From Acidobacteriota bacterium (GTDB lineage: Bacteria > Acidobacteriota > Terriglobia > Terriglobales > Acidobacteriaceae), in assembly GCA_021818585.1 (NCBI GenBank), contig JAKATU010000092.1, positions 1 through 64,000 on the forward strand: 64,000 nt of DNA, in the 5' to 3' direction. Made by a program: the position numbers and the translations under genes. Under the pieces are notes generated by a model. The model did no database searches. It saw only the letters and a program-made list of their open reading frames with translations, and was not told where the DNA came from. The stretch's first letter is position 1; the number at the start of each line of letters is the position of its first letter. Shown piece after piece: positions 1 through 9,355 of the stretch.

Positions 1-1134
1 CTCGCCGACAAAGGAGTCGAGAGCGTAGCGGTCTTTGTCATAGAGCACAATCGTCAACGAATACTCCCCAAGCTGTTGCCCATTACCCAGATCCCGCAGG
101 CAGTCGCCCAGATCTTCGATGTCCGCCTGTTTTGACTCATCCACCAGCACATCGCGCGGGTTGGTCTTCGCCGGATCATTGCCGAGCTGCGAGACAAAGG
201 CGGTCTTGGAAATGTTGAAATGCCTGCGCCGCTTGTTGACTTCCTTGCGCGCCAAAGCGGGCGGCAGCGGCATCCATTCCGAAACCGCGATGAAGTTCGC
301 GGGGATCTTTAGCAACGCATCGAGTGCCAGAGGGCGTGTCTCGCCTATCGCCTCCTTCATCGTCAGGATGCGAACGTAGTCGTCGCCGACGCGAAGGTGA
401 TCGCGTTCCGGGTCGAGTTGGGAATTGACGATCTGATCGTGAAGGAACTGCGGATGCTTCGGCTCTCCGGCAATTCGCCAGTCATCGTAATTCAAGAGCC
501 GCCGGAAGAAGCGGAACTGGCCTTTCGAGTCCAGCACTTCGATCCGAACAAAGTCAGAGAGCTGGCGCGTGAATGCCTGGACGCACTGTTCCAGTCGAGC
601 AAGGTCACGAGCAATCTGCGACCGCAACAGAACCTTCATGCGGTGGTTCGAGAACTGCGCTTTGAGTTCATCCAGCCCGCCAGCCGGATCATGGAGCAAA
701 CGCTGAAGTCCAACGCCGATACCGGTCTTCGAGCGAGCGCCTTCGAGGACAAACGCGTAGTAAATCTCATTCTCGAACAGCCGCTCTGCCCTCTCCTGAA
801 AATGCTCCCGGCGGCGTTTCTGTCCCGTCTGCACGATTTCGTCGTCATAATCGGCAAAGGGGATCTCCGGATGGTTTGTTTTGAATAGGTACTGGTAGAC
901 ATGGAATCCAGGGCCGAAGTTCTTGAGTGCTGCTTCGAGACGCTTTACTGCGTATTCCTGCTCCCCATAATCGAGACTTTCGTAGTCCACACCTGTCACG
1001 CGCAACACCATCCCGAGATCGCCGCTCTTGGTAAGGAAGGCCGTTTCATTCCAGAAACCGTAGAGGTTGATGTGGTCGCCGAAAGCTGCGGCATCTTTCC
1101 ACGGCTTGATGATCTTGTTCAGCCGCAGCATCAT
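1..1134 (-). CDS. VirB4/TrbE-like conjugal transfer ATPase, N-terminal part (cut by window edge)
   Basis: Reading the reverse strand from an ATG gives 378 open codons with no stop before the window edge, so the C-terminal ATPase half (Walker A/B) lies outside. The visible part matches the N-terminal CagE/TrbE/VirB4 domain: it starts MMLRLNKIIKPWKD, has FWNETAFLTKSGDLGMVLRVTG near residues 28-48, and later the typical arginine/lysine-rich region. VirB4 proteins energise pilus assembly and substrate transfer at the inner membrane. The ATG overlaps the stop of the upstream virB3-like gene in an ATGA, implying translational coupling. Family assignment comes from recalled domain features and gene order (VirB2-VirB3-VirB4). 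Whether the system is a conjugative element or a remnant cannot be decided here. Confidence 0.85.
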   Translation of the reverse strand, partial: MMLRLNKIIKPWKDAAAFGDHINLYGFWNETAFLTKSGDLGMVLRVTGVDYESLDYGEQEYAVKRLEAALKNFGPGFHVYQYLFKTNHPEIPFADYDDEIVQTGQKRRREHFQERAERLFENEIYYAFVLEGARSKTGIGVGLQRLLHDPAGGLDELKAQFSNHRMKVLLRSQIARDLARLEQCVQAFTRQLSDFVRIEVLDSKGQFRFFRRLLNYDDWRIAGEPKHPQFLHDQIVNSQLDPERDHLRVGDDYVRILTMKEAIGETRPLALDALLKIPANFIAVSEWMPLPPALARKEVNKRRRHFNISKTAFVSQLGNDPAKTNPRDVLVDESKQADIEDLGDCLRDLGNGQQLGEYSLTIVLYDKDRYALDSFVGE

Positions 1135-1430
1135 CGCACCTCCACATAAGGACACGAGCGTTTAACCGGGTCGTACCGGGTCTTGTATCGCTCGGATCGG
1201 CCGAGAATCTTCAAGAATGCCGGATCGGCATTCGTAACCCAATGGCCGAAGGCAAATCCGGCCAGGAAGACCATCATTCCAGCCAGCAAGCTATTGAAGA
1301 GATTGAAGGCCCCCACTGCCGTCACGCAGACCAAGAAAAACAGTGTCCGCTCCACCCCAAGATACGTAAGGGGTTTATGCAGGCTCTTGTAAACCCGGTT
1401 CCGTCGGCGGTTTGTTGTGTTCGATTGCAT
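1131..1430 (-). CDS. VirB3/TrbD-like type IV secretion membrane protein
   Basis: A 99-residue protein with a basic N-terminus (NRRRNRVYKSLHKPLTYLGVERT) followed by two adjacent hydrophobic segments near residues 29-48 and 50-66 and a hydrophilic tail. This is the VirB3/TrbD layout: a short inner-membrane protein that works with VirB4 in pilus biogenesis. It lies between a VirB2-like pilin gene upstream and a VirB4-like gene downstream and overlaps the latter by four bases (ATGA). An AGGGA ribosome site sits seven bases before the ATG. The small size makes family assignment partly dependent on context. Confidence 0.8.
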   Translation of the reverse strand: MQSNTTNRRRNRVYKSLHKPLTYLGVERTLFFLVCVTAVGAFNLFNSLLAGMMVFLAGFAFGHWVTNADPAFLKILGRSERYKTRYDPVKRSCPYVEVR

Positions 1431-1491
1431 GGCAAATCCCTGTATATCGAGAACTTGGTTGGGAATGATTTCACTCCGGCGTGGCTCTCCG

Positions 1492-1830
1492 TCAAACTCC
1501 CCAAAGCCAGCTCAGTACGTTGGCGGCGAGTACGGCGATGCCCGTTCCAGCCACTACGCCCGCCAGTGTGCGCTTCGCACCGGGCTCTCCGTGAGCGAAA
1601 CTATAGCCGCCAATCACAATGGCGATCAGGCTGGCCACTCGGGCAATCGTTCCTGTGAAGAGGTTTTGCAGGGCATTGAATCCCGTATCAAACGGCGAGG
1701 CGGTTTGGGCAGCCGCCAAGGTCGGGAACAAGACGAGCAGAGAGAAAAGCGTGACGGATTCGCGGATTCGGCGCAGCCACCTGAGCCAACGATGGCAACA
1801 GTGCGCGGTAGAAGAGGAAATGGGGTTCAT
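1492..1830 (-). CDS. VirB2/TrbC-like conjugal pilin
   Basis: A 112-residue protein with a long basic leader, a hydrophobic signal segment ending LFPTLAAAQ (cleavage likely after AAA), then two hydrophobic helices (about residues 58-75 and 83-110). This is the architecture of VirB2/TrbC pilin subunits, which are cleaved and assembled into the conjugative pilus. I chose the ATG at 1830 because a GGAGG ribosome site stands six bases before it; a GTG two codons upstream is the alternative. It is the first gene of the visible virB2-virB3-virB4 series, separated from virB3 by about 60 bases. Confidence 0.8.
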   Translation of the reverse strand: MNPISSSTAHCCHRWLRWLRRIRESVTLFSLLVLFPTLAAAQTASPFDTGFNALQNLFTGTIARVASLIAIVIGGYSFAHGEPGAKRTLAGVVAGTGIAVLAANVLSWLWGV

Positions 1831-1967
1831 CGGCACCTCCCGCAGCCCATCTCAGGCCGCGTTATGCCGAAAACGTAGACCCGCTTTTAGCGCCGAGTCC
1901 AATGAATTCTAGGGAGACCGTTATGCATGATAGGAATAACGACTGTCCAGACTGGGTTAGAAAGCTC

Positions 1968-2183
1968 CTACACGTCATAGTCCCGGATGGTCTCCGGGGT
2001 TCCGACGCCGCCTTTGTATAACGACGCCTTAATGGTTGGAAGATGCGAGAGCGAGCAGGTGAAACTGGTGCCGTCGGTCAACTCAATGTGCAAGTCGGTC
2101 CCATCCCCTGTGTCCTTATATATACGGAGCGTCTGGATGGTTTTCCCTGAAAGCTCCGGACATTCGACGTAGTTTTGCTCCAT
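1968..2183 (-). CDS. Small hypothetical protein
   Basis: A 71-residue soluble protein (MEQNYVECPELSGKTIQTL...) ending in GGVGTPETIRDYDV. It appears to be a compact mixed alpha/beta fold with a central LHIELTDGTSFTCSLSH strand pair. I do not recognise a named family. An upstream ATG at 2198 is in frame, but the ATG at 2183 has GAGG nine bases before it and is the better start. It lies between the pilin gene and an XRE regulator on the accessory segment and reads in the direction of the secretion genes, so it may be cargo of the same element. Confidence 0.6.
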   Translation of the reverse strand: MEQNYVECPELSGKTIQTLRIYKDTGDGTDLHIELTDGTSFTCSLSHLPTIKASLYKGGVGTPETIRDYDV

Positions 2184-2371
2184 GAACCACAACCTCATGG
2201 TTTCTTAGATTCGCATAACCAATGGCTGTGATCACGCGAACTCCGGTGAATATTCCGGCATTATTGTGGATTTCCTTTGGCGGCGGTGGAGCCGCCTATT
2301 CGAAGATCTGCCCGTAAACATACCACTCATCGTGTGTAGACTCATAGTGGTCATCGCTCAAGCATGGGAAA

Positions 2372-2593
2372 GTGGCCTCTCGTTCGGTCAAATCCCGCTT
2401 CGGCTCCACGTTACGCAGGTTCCGTGAAGAGCGGGGCTATTCGCAGGAAGAGTTGGCGGAGCGGGCGGATCTGCATCGAAACTACGTCGGTGGTGTGGAG
2501 CGCGGCGAGAGGAACATCGGGTTGGAGAATATAGTCAAGTTGGCGAAGGCACTGTCGGTATCGCCGAAGGAACTATTTGCGGATTTTCCGTGA
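2372..2593 (+). CDS. XRE-family helix-turn-helix regulator
   Basis: A 73-residue protein that is essentially a single Cro/C1-type HTH domain: RFREERGYSQEELAERADLH (helices 1-3), NYVGGVERGERNIGLENIVKLAKALSV (recognition helix and following helices). It starts with GTG. Such minimal XRE proteins are DNA-binding repressors often found at the edge of mobile elements. It precedes a 47-codon reading frame and the PIN toxin-antitoxin module on the same strand. Its target cannot be read directly. Confidence 0.85.
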   Translation: MASRSVKSRFGSTLRRFREERGYSQEELAERADLHRNYVGGVERGERNIGLENIVKLAKALSVSPKELFADFP

Positions 2594-2633
2594 TTCCATG
2601 CTCAAAGCTTGACGTTCCATCTGTGAGGCGATC

Positions 2634-2777
2634 ATGCCGATACGGGTACTATGGGCCATCTCAAATCATGCTGCATTCATTTTCGGATTCAGTGAAAAAG
2701 CTGTGAACCAGCGCGGAAGGGACGCAATCGAACTCATGTTTGGCGCATTTCTTGACCTCTTCTTAATTGCCGTCTAA
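2634..2777 (+). CDS. Candidate 47-residue small protein
   Basis: An ATG with a GAGG ribosome site six bases upstream opens 47 codons (MPIRVLWAISNHAAFIFGFS ... ending LMFGAFLDLFLIAV). Two hydrophobic stretches flank a charged middle. It follows the XRE gene by 40 bases, and its stop codon sits inside the -10 box of the downstream promoter. Nothing is recognisable by family. The ribosome site and unbroken frame are the only support, so it may be a chance frame. Confidence 0.3.
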   Translation: MPIRVLWAISNHAAFIFGFSEKAVNQRGRDAIELMFGAFLDLFLIAV

Positions 2778-2780
2778 TAT
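2752..2780 (+). promoter_or_regulatory. Sigma70-type promoter of the PIN toxin-antitoxin module
   Basis: TTGACC and TAATAT are separated by exactly 17 bases; transcription would start near 2787, leaving a leader of about 24 bases that contains a run of eight G and the GGGAGAGG ribosome site of the antitoxin gene. Confidence 0.65.
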
Positions 2781-2810
2781 TTAGAGTGTAATTAGGGGGG
2801 GGAGAGGATC

Positions 2811-3359
2811 ATGGTTGGAGCAACCTTGAAACTTAAGCAAGCCAGCGCCGTACTGAAGGTGCAGCCGAAGGACCTGCAAAACCTTGTTCAATTCGGCGTA
2901 CTAAAGCCGAAGCGTGTAGAGGGGGCTTATTTGTTTGATGCCAATACCCTCCTCACGGCGAAGGTAGCCCTTTGCCTCAAGGAGTCACTCGGAACTGGAA
3001 CGAATGTTTTGACCAAACTCGTCGAGGCTTTTCAGGCATCACAGAAGCAGCTAAAGAAAGCCAATTCAGAGTACGTCGTCTTCACCTGTCGTTTTTCCGC
3101 AAACGAGGAGCCGATAAAACTCGGCGTCCCCCTCCGTTCCATGGAAGAGCAGATTGAGCAGAACATGGGAAGGGCAGAGTTGTACCGCGATCTTCCTCGT
3201 GGGCGGAAGCATCCCGGATGGAAGAAGGAGTTTCTGGCGAGATTGTCAGACGCCGCAAAGGATTTGGGCGACATCTCCGAAGAGGAGATTCTTAAGACCG
3301 TTCGCGCGTACAGGCGGGAACGCCGCATTCCGGAGATCACTGTTGACGCCGAAAGCTAA
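2811..3359 (+). CDS. Putative antitoxin partner of PIN-domain toxin
   Basis: A 182-residue soluble protein. The N-terminal 50 residues (LKLKQASAVLKVQPKDLQNLVQFGVLKP...) look like a MerR/excisionase-type winged helix-turn-helix. The middle is a charged helical region and the C-terminus is basic (RAYRRERRIPE). It overlaps the downstream PIN toxin by 17 bases, the usual arrangement of an antitoxin encoded first. A strong promoter and a GGGAGAGG ribosome site precede it. Antitoxin function is inferred from position and the likely DNA-binding domain; the family is not one I can name. Confidence 0.7.
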   Translation: MVGATLKLKQASAVLKVQPKDLQNLVQFGVLKPKRVEGAYLFDANTLLTAKVALCLKESLGTGTNVLTKLVEAFQASQKQLKKANSEYVVFTCRFSANEEPIKLGVPLRSMEEQIEQNMGRAELYRDLPRGRKHPGWKKEFLARLSDAAKDLGDISEEEILKTVRAYRRERRIPEITVDAES

Positions 3360-3774
3360 GAGGACAAAGAGGCGTGTCGTCATAGATACGAGCGTCCTGG
3401 TCGCAGGCATCTCTGGGTTCCGAGAGCCCTATCGGAAAGGGCGGAATCCGAGCGCCGACCTACTCCACACATGGGCAGAAGAGGACACCTTACTGTGGCT
3501 TTACTCCGAAGAAATTCTGGCGGAATATAAGCACGTTTTACGGCGCTTGCGCGTTCGCCCACACGTTATCGGAGCCGTCATCAACCTGATTCGTGAACGG
3601 GCGGAGAAGATTGAGGTTCGGATCCATGAGTCCCTATCCCCCGATCCGAACGACGATCCCATTTGCCAGTGCGCGGAAACCGGCGACGCAGATTTTCTCG
3701 TCACGTTGAATCTCAAGGATTTCCCGCAAAAAGCACTCACTGCGAAAGTCATCAAACCGGGAGAAATCCTGTGA
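3343..3774 (+). CDS. PIN-domain ribonuclease toxin (COG1569-like)
   Basis: A 143-residue PIN-family protein. It has RVVIDTSVLVAGISG near the N-terminus (first catalytic Asp), EEILAEYKHVL in the middle (Glu) and DPNDDPICQCAETGDADFLVT towards the end (acidic pair and last Asp), which together make the metal-binding pocket of PIN ribonucleases. I chose the TTG at 3343 because GGAG lies seven bases upstream and the start overlaps the antitoxin stop region, giving coupled translation; no ATG fits. PIN toxins of VapC type cleave RNA and are neutralised by the partner protein. The pair probably stabilises the neighbouring mobile segment. Confidence 0.85.
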   Translation: MTPKAKRTKRRVVIDTSVLVAGISGFREPYRKGRNPSADLLHTWAEEDTLLWLYSEEILAEYKHVLRRLRVRPHVIGAVINLIRERAEKIEVRIHESLSPDPNDDPICQCAETGDADFLVTLNLKDFPQKALTAKVIKPGEIL

Positions 3775-3834
3775 TGATGCAGCCTGCGTGTTATGAGTAT
3801 CATGCGGGAGGCGGCGGGATCCCCGCCCGTCGTC

Positions 3835-3856
3835 CGTGTACGATACGTGTACGATC
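3835..3856. repeat. Tandem repeat of an 11-bp unit
   Basis: CGTGTACGATA is followed directly by CGTGTACGATC, two near-perfect copies in the non-coding stretch after the PIN toxin gene. Confidence 0.6.
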
Positions 3857-3899
3857 AATCCGGCATTGTGGCACTTTGGTCCGGTTCGTCACTTCATAG

Positions 3900-3918
3900 A
3901 ATCTGTAAGTTACAGATT
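3900..3918. promoter_or_regulatory. Perfect 19-bp palindrome (operator-like)
   Basis: AATCTGTAA and TTACAGATT form a perfect inverted repeat around one central G. It lies between the accessory segment and the housekeeping region and has no poly-T tail, so it resembles a dimer-binding site rather than a terminator. The binding protein is unknown. Confidence 0.5.
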
Positions 3919-3997
3919 CCATGGCCTGTGGAAAAGCTCGACTCCCGCCGCCTCCACCAGCTTTTTTCATCGTTCCTCGCGCACTGCTTCCATTGGA

Positions 3998-4711
3998 TCA
4001 GTGCCCCACGAGATATTCAGCCAGGCTGATCCACGCATGGGTCATTGCCAGTTGCGACGTCACGAACGTTACCGCGACCAAAATACCGTAGCCCACCGCG
4101 TACTCTCGTTCGAAACGGCGCGTCATGGCCAGCCTCAACAGCAGCAAGAGCGCGCCCAGCACCGTCACCGGAGCGAACAGTCCCATCCATTGGTGCATAC
4201 CAAAGGTTGCATTCACCTGCGGAATTCGTGCCAGGGCTCCGGAGATGAGTGAGAGGCCGGCCAGCAGCATCATCGGGCGGTGAATCCGGGGCTGCTTGCG
4301 ATAGAGCACTCCAATGGAGACAAAGACCGCAAATAGAAAGATCTCCGTCAGCATCACCAGCAGAAACGGCTTGGCGGGCCAGTCGAAAACAGTCGTCTTC
4401 TCGATCCACGTCTCACGCCAGGCAACAATCGGCCCGGTTACTGCAATGGCTGTTGCCACCAGGAGCACACTCCAGCCCAGCTTCATGTGTATTCGCCGGT
4501 TCTTCGTGGCGATCAGAAGCGACTGCACAAAAAACAAAAGGAACCAGGCGAAGATCGCCGTGCTATGCGCCACGATGGCGACCAGCATCGCGGGCAGGAT
4601 GGGCGTGTTGTCGGCCAGCCTGCCGTGGAAGATGTAATGCTGGAAGCCGATGACGATGAGAACGAGAAAGATGACCCCGGCAATGGTGTAGAAGAAGCGA
4701 TCGTGCTTCAT
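3998..4711 (-). CDS. Polytopic integral membrane protein of unknown function
   Basis: A 237-residue protein with about seven hydrophobic segments: residues 8-24, 38-62, 74-93, 110-129, 140-152, 168-187 and 200-218. I chose the internal ATG because GGGAG lies eight bases upstream; the longer frame adds only twelve residues. Histidines and an aromatic motif (FYTIAGVIFLVLIVIGFQHY) in the first helix recall small haem- or quinone-associated membrane families, but I cannot name one. It is a single gene transcribed away from gnd. Confidence 0.75.
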   Translation of the reverse strand: MKHDRFFYTIAGVIFLVLIVIGFQHYIFHGRLADNTPILPAMLVAIVAHSTAIFAWFLLFFVQSLLIATKNRRIHMKLGWSVLLVATAIAVTGPIVAWRETWIEKTTVFDWPAKPFLLVMLTEIFLFAVFVSIGVLYRKQPRIHRPMMLLAGLSLISGALARIPQVNATFGMHQWMGLFAPVTVLGALLLLLRLAMTRRFEREYAVGYGILVAVTFVTSQLAMTHAWISLAEYLVGH

Positions 4712-4998
4712 ATGCAAGCTCCCTTTTTCAGGTTGATAACGGCGCACTCCGGCACCGGGTCTTCAGCCATTTTGGGAGGAGGACGGTGAGTATACGATGA
4801 GTCAAACTATGTACGCCACGAAAATATTTCTGGCGAAAAAATCGGCCACACGCGGACACGAGTGGTCTGACCAATAGATAATACTTCCAGCGTTCGATGC
4901 AGTTGCTCTTCGCGCCGCCGTCACTCCGTGCGAAACCGGCATCATCGTCTGAGCATAAAACCAAACCACATTCAGGAAAGAAAGAGACAGAGAAAAGC

Positions 4999-6453
<1,455 letters not shown>

Positions 6454-6467
6454 CCACGCCGGACCTC

Positions 6468-6501
6468 AAGGCCGTCATCCCATTCGGATGACGGCCTTTT
6501 T
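6468..6501 (+). terminator. Rho-independent terminator of gnd
   Basis: A perfect 13-bp stem (AAGGCCGTCATCC with GGATGACGGCCTT) around a 5-base loop, followed by a T run, beginning 15 bases after the gnd stop codon. Confidence 0.92.
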
Positions 6502-6634
6502 CTGAAATAAGCCATGGAACAATCGCATGCCCATCGTAAAGTGAGGTCAAATTCCGGCATCTGGCCGCGCCCCTTGCCAGTTTCGCTTCCGGTCCTTATC
6601 TTTTCTTCATCGGTTGTCGTGACAGAATTTTTCG

Positions 6635-7381
6635 ATGAAGTATGGAGTTCCCTTGGCTGTAAGACTCAGGCAGGAAGCGCAGGAAGACACTATCAGCGAC
6701 ATCGATCTATTGCACGAAATCGGCAGCCGCATCGCCGCAACGGACCCGCTCCATGTGGTTCTCCAGCGCATCATCGAGCTGGTCAGCGACACCATGCGCT
6801 GCGACTCATGTTTCATCTACGTGCTCGACCACAGCCAACTGGTTCTGCGCGCATCGCAAAATCCCCATTCCGACCTCATCGACCAGGTACACATTCCGCT
6901 GGGCAAGGGAATCACCGGCTGGGTTGCGACAAACAAGCAGCATGTCGCCATCCCCGCCAACGCCCCGGCAGACCCGCGCTTCGAGCGCTTCGCCAACCTG
7001 CCCGAAGACCGGTACGAGGCTTTTCTCTCTGTTCCTATCCTCTGTCGCGGCAAGCTGGTCGGCGTCATCAACATGCAGCATGAGGAGCCGCATCATCACA
7101 GCCAGCGCGAAATTCGCCTCATCTCGCTCCTCGGCTACCTCGTCGGCGCAGAGGTGGAACTGGCCCGCATGGAATACGAGAAGATACAGCTCGCCAATCA
7201 GCTGGAAACCCGCAAGCTGATGGAGCGCGCCAAGGGCATCCTGCAGCGCGAGCTCGGTGTGGATGAAGAGGCCGCCTATCTTGCGCTGCAAAAGCAGAGC
7301 CGGCAGCGCCGCAAGCCACTGCGCGAAATCGCCGAAGCCATCATCCTCATGGAAGACATGCGTCGCGGCAAGAAGCACTAG
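6635..7381 (+). CDS. GAF-ANTAR domain RNA-binding antiterminator regulator
   Basis: A 248-residue cytoplasmic regulator. Residues about 25-170 are a GAF sensor domain (LLHEIGSRIAATDPLHVVL, then KGITGWVATNKQ and FLSVPILCRGKLVGVINMQH). Residues about 190-243 are an ANTAR domain (KLMERAKGILQRELGVDEEAAYLALQKQSRQRRKPLREIAEAII) that binds hairpins in nascent RNA and prevents termination. The ligand of the GAF domain and the target RNAs are unknown. No good ribosome site precedes the ATG. ANTAR proteins often control nitrogen or alternative carbon metabolism; the neighbours give no clear hint. Confidence 0.92.
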   Translation: MKYGVPLAVRLRQEAQEDTISDIDLLHEIGSRIAATDPLHVVLQRIIELVSDTMRCDSCFIYVLDHSQLVLRASQNPHSDLIDQVHIPLGKGITGWVATNKQHVAIPANAPADPRFERFANLPEDRYEAFLSVPILCRGKLVGVINMQHEEPHHHSQREIRLISLLGYLVGAEVELARMEYEKIQLANQLETRKLMERAKGILQRELGVDEEAAYLALQKQSRQRRKPLREIAEAIILMEDMRRGKKH

Positions 7382-7398
7382 CCTGGCGTCTTGACTCT

Positions 7399-8388
7399 CT
7401 ACTGCTGCTGTTGTTGCTGCTCGAGTTGCTGCATCTGTTGCAACGGCGACGCCTGCGGCAACGGCTCCTGAGCGCGCTCAATGTGAATCGACCAGTCCTC
7501 GGGAAGCTGCCAGTTCTGGTCAATGGACGGAGCAGTCTCGTGTTCATGCACCTGTACCGCTACATGAAGCTCTTCCGCGCTGTTTCCCCGGTAGATGCCG
7601 CGCGTGGGTGGAACATCCGCATAATCCCTGCCGATGGCCGTGCGAATATGCGATTCGTGTACCAGCAGGTTGTTTGTCGGGTCAAAACTCACCCATCCCA
7701 GATGCGGAAGGAATGCTTCCACCCAGGCATGCGAAGCCAGCGGCTCCTGATGCTCCACCTCGCGGCGGTGATGCTGGTATCCGCTCACATACCGGCACGG
7801 AATTCCCAGCCCGCGAACGAGCGCGATCATGGTGTGAGCATAGTCCTGACAAACTCCCTTGCGTTGCTCAATTGCCTCGTCAATCAGCGAGTCCACGCGG
7901 GTGCTCTCCGGTGCGTAGGAGAAGAAATCATGCAGCCGCGAGTTGATATCACGCAGCAGGCTCAGTGGGTCGTCCCGCCGTACTACCTCCAGTTGGTGCG
8001 CAAGCGCCCGCAGCCGGGGCGTGGGCCGCGTAAAGTGGCTGGGCAGCAGCATCTCCCAATAGTCGCCGTGCGAAACCATCTCATCCAGCAACTGCCAGTC
8101 CGCCGGGTCAAGCCGGTCCGGTGCTGGAGCAATCGTCTGCATCTCGATGAGTGAGTCCGCGATGATCACCAGCGTCTTGTGGTCCACTGGAATATCGAAG
8201 TGATGCACGCTGTTGCCAAGATGGTCGCGATAAGCAAATACCTGGCAGCGCGGGCTCACCGACAAGGCAAAATGCAGGCAGCGCTGGTTCGGGTCCGTTC
8301 GCGGATGCATGCGCGTTTCCATCAGCGTCTCGCAGATCGGGTTCGAGTAATGGAAGCGGGTGAGATGGCGTATCGAATAAAATCGCAT
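7399..8388 (-). CDS. Transglutaminase-like protein of the ATP-grasp/alpha-E cassette
   Basis: A 329-residue protein with a bacterial transglutaminase N-terminal region (MRFYSIRHLTRFHYSNPI) and a papain-like core. The triad is visible as Cys in EQRKGVCQDYAHTM, His in ASHAWVEAFL and Asp in VSFDPTNN. It is the third gene of a three-gene operon, eight bases after the alpha-E gene. This trio is widely conserved and is thought to handle peptide bond formation or cleavage in an unidentified peptide. The C-terminus is odd: it ends in a glutamine-rich tract (seven Q in a row) encoded by CTG/TTG-type repeats, beyond the usual end of the fold. Confidence 0.92.
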   Translation of the reverse strand: MRFYSIRHLTRFHYSNPICETLMETRMHPRTDPNQRCLHFALSVSPRCQVFAYRDHLGNSVHHFDIPVDHKTLVIIADSLIEMQTIAPAPDRLDPADWQLLDEMVSHGDYWEMLLPSHFTRPTPRLRALAHQLEVVRRDDPLSLLRDINSRLHDFFSYAPESTRVDSLIDEAIEQRKGVCQDYAHTMIALVRGLGIPCRYVSGYQHHRREVEHQEPLASHAWVEAFLPHLGWVSFDPTNNLLVHESHIRTAIGRDYADVPPTRGIYRGNSAEELHVAVQVHEHETAPSIDQNWQLPEDWSIHIERAQEPLPQASPLQQMQQLEQQQQQQ

Positions 8389-8396
8389 GTGCCTCC

Positions 8397-9353
8397 TTAC
8401 ATGGTCAGCGTCGTATCAATCGAATAGCTGATGTAAAGCCGGTAAGTAAGCTCCTGGATCATCCGGCACTGGTTCAGTATCTGTCGCAGGTACACTCCGG
8501 CATCCTGCTCGATGATCTCTCCAATCTGCGCAAAGCTGAGCATGGCCCGTAGCCTCCCTGCGCGGCGCGAGAGTTCGTCTGCCCTGGTGCGTCGGCTGTC
8601 GTTTTCAATTCCCGCCAGCGCTTCCACAATCGCATTCACGGAGTACCACAGTGAATGAGGAAATTTGCGATTCAGCAGCAGAAATTCCAGTATCCGCTCC
8701 GGCGTCAGATCCGCGGTATAAGTGGTGCAGTAACACTCAAAGGCGCCGCAACTGCGCAGCAGGCCCACCCACTCCAGGTACTGCGCCGACTCCTGCAGCA
8801 GATCCCGTTGCAGGTAAAGCTCGTGGTAGTACAGTTCCAGCAGCGTGGCCGTCTGCACGGCTCGCTCCATAAACCGCCCCGTGCGGATAAACTGCCAGCC
8901 CTCGCCATGCGTCATGGTGGTATCCGTTACGCCCTGAAAAAGATAAATGCCGTCCAGGATGGTTTGCATGGCGTCCGAGAGCATAGGGCGCTGCTGCTTC
9001 GTCTGCATGCCGCTCAACCGGTGATAGAGACTGTTCAGCTTCTGCCACTGCTCGCTGCTGATTTCATCCCGCACCTGCCGCGCATTTTCCCTGGCCGCTG
9101 CCACGCACGAGGCGATCGACGCCCGATTATTCAAATCGAATGTGAGCGATTCAATCGTCAGGTCACTGTCGCGCTCGTCCACCCCTGCCGGAGCGCTGAA
9201 GGCGCGGAGCACCCGTCGCCAGCGTGTTTCGCTGCCCGTGGAAGATCCCTCGAGCATCAGGTTCATGTTCACGTCCAGAATGCGCAGCGTGTTCTCCGCG
9301 CGCTCCAGGTAGCGCCCAATCCAATACATGCTGTCGGCCACACGGGAAAGCAT
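8397..9353 (-). CDS. Alpha-E domain protein
   Basis: A 318-residue, mostly helical protein with the alpha-E family start (MLSRVADSMYWIGRYLERAENTLRILDVNMNLML) and the signature SEQWQKLNSLYHRL. The exact biochemical role is unknown; the family is strictly linked to the circularly permuted ATP-grasp and transglutaminase proteins found here on either side. Spacing is two bases from the upstream gene and eight from the downstream one, so all three are surely co-transcribed and probably act together. Confidence 0.92.
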   Translation of the reverse strand: MLSRVADSMYWIGRYLERAENTLRILDVNMNLMLEGSSTGSETRWRRVLRAFSAPAGVDERDSDLTIESLTFDLNNRASIASCVAAARENARQVRDEISSEQWQKLNSLYHRLSGMQTKQQRPMLSDAMQTILDGIYLFQGVTDTTMTHGEGWQFIRTGRFMERAVQTATLLELYYHELYLQRDLLQESAQYLEWVGLLRSCGAFECYCTTYTADLTPERILEFLLLNRKFPHSLWYSVNAIVEALAGIENDSRRTRADELSRRAGRLRAMLSFAQIGEIIEQDAGVYLRQILNQCRMIQELTYRLYISYSIDTTLTM

Positions 9354-9355
9354 CG

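Noticed and set aside
397-888. 163-codon forward frame over the VirB4-like gene
   Set aside because: The reverse frame is continuous and carries VirB4 motifs; the forward one is its shadow.
7399-7445. Possible microsatellite of CTG/TTG units as a mobile or phase-variable repeat
   Set aside because: It is short, imperfect and lies inside the transglutaminase coding end; kept only as part of that finding.
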